A DNA stretch of 64,000 nt, taken from contig LSRY02000020.1 of the NCBI GenBank assembly GCA_001643675.2, positions 563,001-627,000 of the forward strand, given 5' to 3'. The position numbers and the translations under genes were made by a program. The notes beneath the pieces were generated by a model. That model worked only from the letters and a program-made list of their open reading frames with translations. It ran no database searches and was not told the DNA's origin. The DNA comes from Monocercomonoides exilis. Taxonomy: Eukaryota; Preaxostyla; Oxymonadida; Polymastigidae. Of the stretch, positions 11,245 through 21,908 are shown in pieces. Position 1 is the stretch's first letter, and the number at the start of each line of letters is the position of its first letter.

Positions 11245-11420
11245 TCATCATTGATTAAAAACAAATTTCTTATGCCATCATTTTTCCACATCCATTAGCT
11301 CTTTATTCAATCAAAACTCATTTTCATCATATTTCTATCCAATGAGCATGTTTAGTCCAAAATAAGTTATATAAATATTTGTAACAAAATACATTCAGGC
11401 TCTGATATACATCTAAGGAA

Positions 11421-11747
11421 ATGTTTGTCTCTCTTCTTCGCTGTTCTCGTCTGAAAAAAATAAATTGTCCATTTAAAATAATTTGCCTGAATCACGACTT
11501 TGGAAAGGATTCGGATGAAAACATCTTCACAACATATAGCACAATAAAAATTGCACACATCAAAAATTCTTCATTTCCATTGAAAATATTGCCGCTCCAC
11601 GGCATTCCAACAATCAGTATAAACAATTTCATATTCCATCAAACAGATATCGTTTTTGTAATACCCGACCCGATCACCGGAAATATTTCACTTGGTCAAC
11701 CTGTCTTTGTTTTCACTTCGGAGTCTCGCTATGTTGACAGTTTCTGA
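11421..11747 (+). other. Orphan open frame, possible exon
   Basis: The open frame encodes about 100 residues with varied composition ending GQPVFVFTSESRYVDSF. It has beta-strand-like character and no low complexity, unlike chance frames nearby. It has no clear upstream exon and no recognised family. It lies within the putative 10624-13613 element, so it may be a dead or captured exon. Confidence 0.25.
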
Positions 11748-11879
11748 GCATTTGGCATTTCTTGATCATTTTCCATAACGAATTAGAGCAACAAAAGAAA
11801 AGGAGCACAACTCGATGTGTCGCGGCTGAATGGGCATATGAAGACAATGCGATAACAAAAGGATGGATTTATGGTGTGG

Positions 11880-12720
11880 GGTGATGGAGTTACGTTTTTG
11901 GAGGAGGCAGGGTCTTGGAGGGGGAAAGGAGTGATAAAAGAATATTTTTTTTGTGGAAAAGAGGCATTTTTGTGTGTTTAAGAGGCAAAACGGATGTGTG
12001 GGGGATGGATTTGGATGATGTTTGGAGGTGTTGTTTTTTCGATTTTTGTGAGTTGGAAGGAGCGGAAGTTGTGTTTATTATTTGAGAAAAGGAATTTGCT
12101 GTTGAGGAGGTGGGGTGAGAGGGAAGATAAGAAGGGTGGAAGATGGGCAGAGTGAATGGAATATATTTATTGGAGGAGAGGACGAGAAATGGAGAGATAT
12201 GTGGAGGAGATTTTTTTTTATTTTCAAATGCAGAGAGAGAGGAGGAGTTCATATGAGGCGGAGCAAGGTGGAAAAGTTTTTGTGGGCTTATGTTTGATAA
12301 GAAAGAGAAGCGGGGTTGAAGGGGAAAAAAAAGTGAGAGATATTTTTTTATCTTTTTTAATTTTTTATTGAAAGGACAGTTTGGTCGCGCCTCTCATTTG
12401 CGGGGCAAGTGTTGGAGGCGGAGGCAGAGGAAGACGGGAAGAAGGAACATCAGCACTGGCACTTTGCATTAGAGGTGTGGAGATGGTTCGTGACAGGGAT
12501 GGATCGAGATGAGGTGCTAACCATGAGGGGGTGTTTTGCAATGGATACAGAAACAAAACTGATAAATTTAATTTTGATTGGAAGAAAGGTGCTGGGAGAA
12601 GAAGTAACAGGGAGTGAAGGATGTGTGGTGGAGGGGCGTTGATGTTGCTTTGAGGGGAAATGGAGAGAAGAAGAAGAAGATTTGGGCAAGGGATGGGAAG
12701 GGGCACTTCTGATGGAATCT
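11880..12720. other. G- and purine-rich stretch, possibly decayed coding DNA
   Basis: Base composition here is markedly G-rich on the + strand compared with its AT-rich flanks, as it is in the intact beta-helix gene at 44586-52745. Open frames on both strands are short and low complexity. I infer old coding sequence, but cannot assign strand or product. Confidence 0.3.
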
Positions 12721-14394
12721 TCTTCTTTACCAGTTTTTCATAGAATGAAGTTTGTGAAGTTATTCGAGTGGAAGGAGAATAGAGGATATGGCTTTGACGA
12801 ATTTTTTTGGAAGCCAGAAAGGAGTCGATGAAATTTACATCGAAATAAACAAGAGAGATGGATCAAAATAGTTTTGAAGATTAAAAGAAATGATATATTG
12901 AGAAGAAGAATAAGAGGAAAACGAAGAAATAATAAGATTTACAAAAAGCTTTGAATAATGTTTATATTGTTTATAGAGTTGTATAATGAGCATGCATTAT
13001 TAAAATCTAACTTGATTTTCTTTTTCGGTTTTTTTGCCTTTTTTTACACGCAATATCATTTTTTTCTCCAGGAAATATTCATCATTGTGCAAAACATCAA
13101 TATTTGAAATGTTTTTGAGTTTTAATTTGTTCTCTTCTTTCATTTTTGATGTTTTCTGTCAGTTTTTGCAAATCAGATATATTAAACCATTTTATATTGA
13201 ATTTTTGAAATGTTTTGTATAATGACAATCATTTATTGTTCATGGAAACATTTCAATAATCGTATTAAACGTTTAATCATAAATCTTTTTCTATGCGATT
13301 GTCACAAAAATACAAAAAATGATTTATTTCACAAAATTTGTTGGTAAATGTTCTGATAATTGAATATTAAATATTTAATAATAGTTATGACAAATAAGCA
13401 GCTATTTTCGAATGTGTAAAAAATTCTGTAAATAATAAGAGATCTTCCCACTATATAATTAAACTTGAAATTTGTTGATGAAACTTAAAATAACTGCCTT
13501 ATTTTCAATTTTTCTGAGAAATTTCAAAATTACTTGATAATTTCAAAATAACATATACTAATTTCAAAATTATTCAAAAATTTCAAAATAACACAAGAAT
13601 TGTGCAATTCATCTAATATATATACATTTTAATTAAATGATTTCGAGCAAACTATATTCCAGAAAATATTTCAAAAAATATTTTAATTAATGAAATGTGC
13701 AATTGACAGTTTTTTCTCAATAAATTTTATGTGATAATTCAAAAAATAGAATATACTGAATTTCATCCTTTTTTCAAACGATTGAGACGATTAAAAGAAT
13801 TCAAAATATGTTGAATCGATGAAAAATATTGGCAAAAAATTGAGAAACATATTAACAAAAAATTAGATGAATTGTGAATTGATTTTTTTCATTTGAATAA
13901 ATTCAACTTATTTGAATGAACTGGGTTTTTCTCAAATGAAGTTATGTTATTTTAAATGGTTGAAGAGACACTTGAATAAAGTGCGATACACTTAAATAAA
14001 TAAATTATGAAAAAATTGTGAACACTTATTATGATATTTTTACGTTTTATTTTTCATTTCATCATCAATAAAATTGAAAAATTCTTAAAAACAGAGATTT
14101 TTCTTTATTCTTAAACAAAAATTGAGATATGTTAAAAGAAGATTTTATTTGATAGAAACAACGTGAAATGAAAGAAAATATCATTTTGTCATCATTCTTT
14201 TGTACTGTTTTTTCTCATTAACAAAAAAAGTGATCATCAAATAATTTTTTATCGAAAACAAAAATTTGTTTCTTTTGATGTTCAAAGAGTAATCCTCAAC
14301 AAACAAAGCATATGTTTCTGAAACACTCAGTCGAATCGACAGATTGATGCAGCTTTCTCCTTCGTAGCTTTCTCCATTATGTGAATATATTCAA

Positions 14395-17329
14395 TTTTTA
14401 GTTATTGATATCTTTCTCGAAGCTACTCAAATTTCTTCTTCATTGCATTCTTCTCCGCTCTTCACAATTAATGGTCTGTTGATTTCTTTGTCGTTCCCAT
14501 TCAAATGCCTTCGGATGCTTCGATATTATATCATAAACTATCTCCTTGTATTTTCTAGCTTCTTCTTTTGCCCTTCTCCATCAAATAGTTGCAATGATAA
14601 ATGCAATCAGAACAATTAATAATGTCACAACGAATTAAATGATTTCAATTAATGCCAAAGATAATTTACCTTCTTTTCCTCCTTCAACAATCCTTTCACC
14701 TCCTTTTGGATCAATATCACTTCTGTTCTTCAGAATAAAGGATTCAGTTGAAGCTGGAGATTCTGCATTCCCAAATAAGATTTTCACAGACACTTCTGTG
14801 GCTTCAGACACAGTTGTAACAATTGTTTCTGGAATGGCTGTGTAAATTTCTGTTTCGCCTGCAAACTCTTCTGCTTGCAGCGGATGCACCAGGAGATTGT
14901 GAACCGAGCCATCGAAGAAATCAATTTGGGAGGATAAGCCACAGGGCAGGAGCAAGGATCCAGCAAAATCAATCACAAGGGTGTTGCCTTGCTGATGAGA
15001 ATTCACCGAAGACAGTTGCGGAATGAAGAATGCTCTTTCTGAAGCAATTCCAGAAAGATTGCATCCCAAGTTCAATACCAAAAGTGAGGAGTTCTCTTTT
15101 AAGCCATCTCCGCCTTTCAGACCTTGAATGTCCAGCAGCGCATGGTCTGAACAGATGATGTTGTTCCCCATGGATGGTAAGTCTTCTGCATTTGGATTGT
15201 TGCCTGAAAACTTCCAAATTGCACAAAGATGCTTCCACCAGAGATCGACAGCCATCTCTTGGACGAATTGGTAATTGTGGTGTCTTTAATTGCTACCGAG
15301 CAATTGAGAAGATCAACTATCGATCCGCTCCACTGGCACAGCTCTTCTGATCGCTCGTCGTTTGCTCTCAACTCTGGCGCGCTTGTCGCCCCGTCGAACA
15401 CACACGAAGACATTCAAGTATCTGTCAAATCTGTCAACGCTGCAATGCAACATTTTTTATACGGAGAAGCACACATTTTGCTGGTGCAATTCATCAATTC
15501 CACCAATAAAGACGAAGATGAAGCTATCAAGCTACTTGTTCCAGACGAATATTTAGTTATGTGTTGTAATAAAGGCTGTTTCAACCTGAATTCTGATTCA
15601 TATGATTTCACGCTCACTGCACACCCATCACCAAGTGCTGTATTTGAAATAGCCAAGAAATTTATCTCAACATCCGAATCTTGGCATTCAACAGAAACCA
15701 ACGATTCACTTGAAATGCGAGTATCAACAAATTCCAAATAAATGCCCTGGATGTTTGAATGCCCTCCCGAACAGTCTGATGAAAACACAATCATGTTTGA
15801 CCGCTCCGAGTGCCTCTTGTCTGAATGTTCTGGAGCTGACAGTCTTTGCAGTTGTGAAGAATGAGGCCTGATCACTGAGAGCTGCAATTGAATGTGTACA
15901 ACTGCAATATGGACAGCTTTGCCAGATTGCGGAAGTCCAACAACACACCAGAGTTCACATCAGTAAAATTCAGAAATGCACACGAGAAATATTGCCCACG
16001 ACTTGCTGCCAGACATGAAGAACTGAGACAGAGGCCAGCAAAAGTGCAGCCAGACATCGTCAATCTTCCACCGCTCATTTCAACAATCGAGCAATTCAGT
16101 TCAATTCAAGAGTTTCCATCAGAAGCTTCTTGAGTAAATATTGTGCTTGCAATAAGCAGGTCTCCGTCAGCAAGAGACAGAAACCTCAAATGTGGAGAAG
16201 ATAAAGCATTCCCAAACAGAATCGTCAGAAGCTCCACTTTCACTCTGGATGCACACGTGAGAAGGCTATTCATCCTGCTCTCAATGCTCCTGTTCAGGAG
16301 GACTGTCCCTCTGTCTCTTTCCTGCTCCAGCGACTTGATCCAGACATCATGGATGCTTGCTTCTCCAGAGACCAGAGAAATCTCGTCAACGAGCAAGTTG
16401 CTGTAAACAGAAGGAATGATGTGAGACAATGCAATATTCAAGGAAGAGCAGGGCACAATGTTAGCTCCGCACTGGCGTGAATCTGAGGTGTTGTCGGCTG
16501 AAGAAGAAGCAAATATTGTCTCACTCTGATACCCAACAATCAGCTCCAATAAATCTTCCTCTTCATAATAATTCTGTGCGGTGCATCCTCACATGGTAAG
16601 ATCCCGAACAAACGGAGGTCTGAAGTCGAGCTGGAAGAGCTCAATGCTGATTTGAGATTAGATATTTGTGCACCTCACATACAGGTCTCGTCCAATGAAT
16701 GCCTTGTTCTCCATGAATGTTGTGTTTTCCAAGAGGAATGGCAAAGTACTGTCGCTTGCAATTGATGAGCAATCCAGAAATATTGCGCCTCCCCTTCCAG
16801 TCGCTGAGCAGAAGCACTCCGAGATTGTGGATAAAGTGCAGTGAAACAATGCTTCTTCATTTAACCTCATGGTCATGCATCCTCCGCTCTCACTTTGGCT
16901 GCTTCCACAGTTCTTTATTGACGTGTTTTGGACAAGCACGCTAAAAGGCTGGCTGCCAGAGGAGCTGATGATGGAGGGTTCAGAAGGAGTGCTTTGAAGA
17001 AGAAAATGGAGTGTGCAACATTTCAGCTGAACCGCAAGACTGCCGCCTTCATTCAATTCCTGTGGATCATCTTGTAATTTTCCATTTTTCAGCACTGCCA
17101 CAATTCCTTTGACCATCAGCTCCATATCGTTCATCAAGACATTCGTCAAGTTAACGCTGCTTCCATACGATGCATTGAGTATGTAATCTCTGGCTTTGAT
17201 GGATTTGAATAAGCGGTTCGATAATTTGCACGTTCCAGACAGACAGGAGACGATGCAACAAGGAATGTCTTCTCGAGAAGCGCAAGCAAATAGCAAGAGA
17301 AAGACGATTGAATTTCGTTCATTATTCAA
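14395..17329 (-). pseudogene. Decayed paralogue of the giant beta-helix receptor
   Basis: The reading begins with a hydrophobic leader (SIVFLLLFACASRED) and continues through beta-helix-type sequence with the CG...PC motif (RQCGANIVPC, about 16465). It aligns with the last ectodomain module of the intact gene at 44586-52745. Examples are CQWSGSIVDLL against CSWSGSLVDVV, NIICSDHALLDIQGLKGGDG against NIICSNSGILNVVSLKGGDG, and VSVKILFGNAESPASTESF against VSVNILFGNKESPSSTNSF. It is inactivated by in-frame TAA and TGA near 16660 and 16592, frameshifts near 16100, 15410 and 15200, and stops on both sides of its transmembrane helix (about 14637 and 14575). The juxtamembrane part EEARKYKEIVYD is recognisable; the kinase-like domain is missing. 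The frame opens at TTG without an ATG. Confidence 0.85.
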
Positions 17330-17836
17330 TGAAATAATGAAGATTCGTTTATTTGTTTTTTTATCTTTATTATTAAAAATCTTACACAGTTATTAGGTTA
17401 TGAATTCTTCCCAGTTTTCAAATGTTATTGGCTCGAGAAGAGCTGAAATAAAGTTGTTTGCGCATATATTGACACAATCCAATTCATTATTCAGCATTAT
17501 TTCAATTTTCTGATTATGCACAAATAAAAAATTTCTTTTCATTTCATAAATCATAAAACTCTTCTTTTTGTTATTTTTATTAAATTGCAAAAACATTCGG
17601 ATAACCTTGTTTGAAGGTAAAATAATCGATGAATATGTCGAAGATGTATTTTAAATCATATATTGGTGAAATAGAATTTTGACAGTTTTTCTGATTTTTT
17701 GATCCTTATGATCTTGGAATAAATTTAGCGAAAACAACAAAAATCATTCACAAAACAACATTAACAATATACAAATGATATTTGTTTGTTTTTGCAATCA
17801 ATTTTTTATACATTTAAAATACTTGTTTTTTATCCA

Positions 17837-17950
17837 AAATTTCGTAACTCAAATAAACTCAGTCTATCTTAAATGAACTCAGTTTATTCAAATAAACCCG
17901 ATCTATTCGAATAAACACGAGTTCATTTGAATAAACCTAGTTTATTTGAA
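17837..17950. repeat. Subterminal repeat cluster
   Basis: Five or six degenerate copies of TTTATTTGAATRAACT, in both orientations, are packed just inside the right terminus of the 13866-17976 element. A related unit, TTATTTGAATGAACT, lies near the left terminus at about 13907-13922. Confidence 0.6.
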
Positions 17951-18103
17951 TGAAAAAAATCTATTCAAAATTCATCTATTATTTCTGATCATATAATTAT
18001 TAATTTGTGAATAAAGAATTCTAATTTTGAAATTCTACGATTTTTGAAATATTTTCTTCAATTGTTGTAACGCCGTTTAAATAATAACGTTTCAAATATT
18101 CCC

Positions 18104-21100
18104 ATGGAACTTGTGCAAAGTTCATTTATAGACGAAATACAAGGAAGTGATTATCAACTTCTTCCTGAAACATTATCTGGACGTTATAAACTTTTGAAAC
18201 TTATTGGAAAAGGATCTTTCGGTTTATTATTATATTTAACTTCTTACTAAATTAGTCATTCAATTTAGGTGCTGTTTGGATTTCAGAAAGTTTAGATTCA
18301 CATAAACTTTATGCAACAAAAGTGGAGGTTATGAAATATTCTTCAAACTATTTTTTATTCTTTTAAAATTTTTATATTGTTCACTAACTTTTAGATCCTA
18401 TCGAATTGTTCCAGCCTCGAACGCGAATATCAGCGATATAAACTTTTTGTGCAAAATGAAGGATTTCCTGGTGTTTGTACTTGTAAATAATTTGAATAAA
18501 CGTAAAACCTCGCTTGACAGGTACGATATTATTGGGTAAACAACCGCTATAATGCAATTGTAATGGAGTTGCTCGGACCATCTGTTGACGAACTTCATAG
18601 ACGCGCAAACAGGAAGTTTACAATTATAACAGTAACGAAAATAGCTATTCAAATAATAAATAGACTTGAAGTACTTCATTCAAAGGGCTATGTTTGAACT
18701 TGTCTTTTACACAACATATTTTAAGGAGAAAATTAAAATAATATTTATATACAAATAGATTCATAGAGATATAAAACCAGAGAATTTTCTCATTGGACTG
18801 AAGCCATCTGAAGATACAATTTATCTGATTGATTTTGGATTGGCAAAGGAATATCGTCACCTTCGTAGCCCAGAGCTTGCACATTCAAAAGGGAAGCATG
18901 GGATTGTTGGAACATTGAGGTTTATTTCAGTTGTATGCAAGAACTGTTGCTCGCTCATTTACATGTATTTCCTTAAAAAAATTTTTTAATTTATTTTCTC
19001 TATGAATGAAGAATGTCCACGAAGGGGCTGAGCCCTCGCGGCGCGATGATTTGATATCACTTGGGTACATGCTGTCGTTTCTGTTTCATGGAAGCTTGCC
19101 TTGGCAGATTCCAGAGAAAATATCGTTCGACGAGCGGTGCAAAAAAATATAGTTTGAACAAGCGACTTATTATTCTTTGAGGCAATTTATGAAATCGTTC
19201 TTGCAATTTTTTTTTTAGCCAATGTAAAAAGAAAATCACAATCAGCGAATTGTTTAATGGGATGCCTTCTGAATTTTCGAGCTATTTTGAGTCTGTCTCA
19301 AAGCTTGGATTCGACGAAGACCCAGACTACGAGAAGCTGAAGGAGCCATTTGAAACATGGCTCAGCCACGTTCCATTGAAAAGCCAGATTTTTGATTGGA
19401 TGGTATCTTTTTCTTTTGAATTTTTTTTTTTAAATCATGACGCTTCTTCTTCTTCTTCTGTCCGTTTATTTGCTGCATTTCTAGCCAAAGACTCAAAAAT
19501 CAGAACAATCAAGTTTTCAACCAGCGGTTTTCTCGAATGCATCACCGACACTCCCAACAATGCGCAAGAAGTCTGGACAATGTCCATCAGACAACGCAGA
19601 ATGTTCCAATAGCAGCAACGATACAAGCATTGCTGCTGTAAACGAGCCGAAGCCTACATCACCTGCGCCTCTTTACTCAAATTTGGAGTCACCTGCTATT
19701 CCGAGCAGGCCATCAAGGACTCAGCCAGCGCACAATGGAAATCTCAAAAGCGATGAAAACAAGAAGTCAACAGATCAACCTCGCTATTTTGACGTGCCGC
19801 TGCTTCGTTCTTCTCCAAACCCTGCTGAATCTGGTTGTGTTGTGCAAGTCGCCCAGTCTCAAGCAGAGAATCAGATGACAGCGCATCCAACTTCTCAATC
19901 TCCTTCTCCACTTTCTCCATCTTCTCCACTTTCCTCTCCACCTGACAGCACACAGCCACACGAAGTGGGTTATTCTGAAGCATCTCCGCTTTCTTCAGAG
20001 CAGACATCGCCAGGACGCTGCACGTCTCCTCCAATCAGCCACCCGTCTGATTCGTCAAAGGCAATTAGCACGATGAGCAGAGAAGACGTGGATGCATCTG
20101 TTCCTCCTTCTGAGTGCAGCCAGCCGCAAACGCCTGTGCATTCTGTGGAATCCTCGTATGACTCGTCGTTTTTGGAGTCTGATGTGTCGTTTGCAGTCAC
20201 CGATCAGTACTTGAGAACAGAATCCAACAACTCCCGCTTCATGGGCTCAGAGGAGCAGACGATGGTGAGGGTGTCAGATGGCAGCATCACCGACTCACAA
20301 AGCAGCATGTTCGATACAAAAGATTCCTTTGATTCCTCTGCATCAGCAAGACAGCAATCATCTGATGAAAAGGGTACTGTTGTATTTAACTCCACATCAG
20401 CAGACACATCGTCACAGAGCACTTCTTCGTCTGCTGGCCAGAAAATGGTGAACGACAGCCTGTTGTCCAGCAGTGCGTCGATCGGCTCTATCAACCAGAT
20501 CGACTCGCCAAGCCTTCATCCAATGACTCCGAATGCCAACACCTCCCAGCCGTCGCCTTCAATCAGCTGCCATCACACAGCTGCCGATCGCGATGCGGCA
20601 AAACCGAAGGAGCAGGCAAAGAAAATGTTTAGTGGTTTTGTCATTCCAGGGAAAGCGAAGCCATTTGACGTTCGAAGTGCTTTCAGGAGCGCAAAGATGC
20701 CAAGCCGGGCTTTCAAACCAGACTTTGCTGCTGAAAAGCAACATGACACTTCTTCTAATAACGTTGAAGGCGCAAGTTCTGATGCTTCACAGAAGGAAAA
20801 TGCTTTGAACATGTCAAACGAAAACACATCAGCAGAAAGTGAAATGAAAGAGAAAACTAAAAGTGATGAAGCAAAAGTTGAATCAAAGGTCAAAGGCATT
20901 TCTCACACACAGAACTTCAACTTATTTGGAATTAAAGCCTGCTCCCATTTTGCTGTTACTCCAACAACAAAAGAAGTGAAAGATTCACCAACGCCCAAGC
21001 CAAAAACTGAGATCAAGCAATCTTTCTATACAAGTTCTCGCTTGGTGTTCCCAAAGATGAATGTCACATCATCATTCTCACTGAAGATGCCAAACATGCT

Positions 21101-21341
21101 GTCAAAGAAGTCAGCTGTGAAAAAATCGGATTCTCTTCCGACTTCACCGCCTCCGTCGCCGTCTTCAGCTAAGCAGCCTTCGTGTTCGAGTGAGCTTCCG
21201 TTCAAAGCTTCTGTGCCATTCTTATCGATGTATTCAAAAGTTTCGCTTAAAAATACGAATTCTGTAAATGATAATTTAGATGATCAGCAACGTGAATCAA
21301 TGATTGTTAATTATTCCCTACTGTCAATTGAAGATTCTTAG
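18104..21341 (+). CDS. Casein kinase 1 with long Ser/Pro-rich tail
   Basis: Ser/Thr protein kinase of the CK1 family, 921 residues. Exons: 18104-18221, 18269-18327, 18395-18472, 18521-18691, 18759-18932, 19012-19136, 19219-19402 and 19485-21341; all phases agree. Residues about 26-303 form the catalytic domain: glycine loop LIGKGSFG (to G40), ATP-binding Lys57 (YATKVE), HRD at 144-146 in [10 protein letters not shown], and DFG at 167-169. The CK1-typical [19 protein letters not shown] and [10 protein letters not shown] follow. The last exon supplies about 615 residues of Ser-, Pro- and Thr-rich tail, much longer than in typical CK1 enzymes and without recognisable domains; tails of CK1 often carry autoinhibitory phosphosites. 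The sixth intron uses a GTGCAA donor, the least certain join. The family call is secure. Confidence 0.9.
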
Positions 21342-21908
21342 ATTTGCGTTTTAAAAAGAAATTTTTAATTTTCAAAAAATTAATTTTATAAACGTTGCTT
21401 ATTGATCATAATCTGCAGTTGCAGATTGGAAAATTTATTATTTCATATAGCATCGCTTTACAATATTTAAAGAGAAAAGTTTTTTTTTCGTTGTTATCGT
21501 TTTTGTTCAGGATTTTAATTCGTTTGCTGCTTTTTAAATATGTGAAATACTTTACGAGAGAAAGATTTTTAAGCGTTGCTTTTCTTTTAAATTCATCGCT
21601 TTTTTGAGAAACTGGAAACCAAATGAACAGTTTTTGCCTCTTTCATATTTTCATTCGTTTTTAAAAAGAAACTCATTTCTGGAAATTTTTATAACTTTTT
21701 CATTCAAAACAAGTTATAAATAAAGATTTGAATCTTTTTTTTAGTATTTCTTTTTTATTAAAATCGTAGCTTTCAAATTTTTTATTTTGTTATTGTTGTT
21801 GTTTTCCTTTTGTGAAAAAGCAATATTGATTCTTTGTTTAAAAAGAAATATTCTTAATAAATTTAATCATGGGATACTTGATCGAATTATTACAGAAATC
21901 TTTTTTTC
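21342..21908. other. AT-rich intergenic region
   Basis: This lies between the casein kinase 1 stop and the Sec10 start codon, on the same strand. It probably holds the 3' untranslated region of the first and the promoter of the second. No gene is seen. Confidence 0.5.

Larger units (their letters stand above)
10624..13613. mobile_element. Putative TIR element with TA flanks, 2,990 bp
   Basis: GATGAATTG at 10624 and its complement ending at 13613 form the termini, each flanked by TA. The outermost bases match the larger element at 13866-17976; its left end shares GATGAATTGTGAA. Just inside both ends, short blocks of TTATTTTGAAAT or its complement recur. A 12-bp-arm palindrome with a 2-nt loop lies at 10658-10683. 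No transposase is recognisable inside, only decayed coding-like pieces. The assignment rests on short termini, so it is tentative. Confidence 0.45.
13866..17976. mobile_element. TIR-bounded element enclosing a receptor pseudogene, 4,111 bp
   Basis: The first 28 bases from 13866 match the complement of the last 28 bases ending at 17976 with two mismatches; both begin GATGAATT. TA flanks both termini (13864-13865 and 17977-17978). Inside each end are copies of a TTTATTTGAATRAACT-like unit, densest at about 17837-17950, resembling subterminal transposase-binding repeats. The interior is occupied by the decayed beta-helix receptor gene, and no transposase is visible. This looks like a non-autonomous element that acquired or surrounds a host surface-protein gene. 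The termini are seen directly; the capture interpretation is inference. Confidence 0.6.

Noticed and set aside
15229-15741. 170-codon + frame opposite the receptor pseudogene
   Set aside because: The minus strand aligns with the intact receptor, so the + frame is its antisense.
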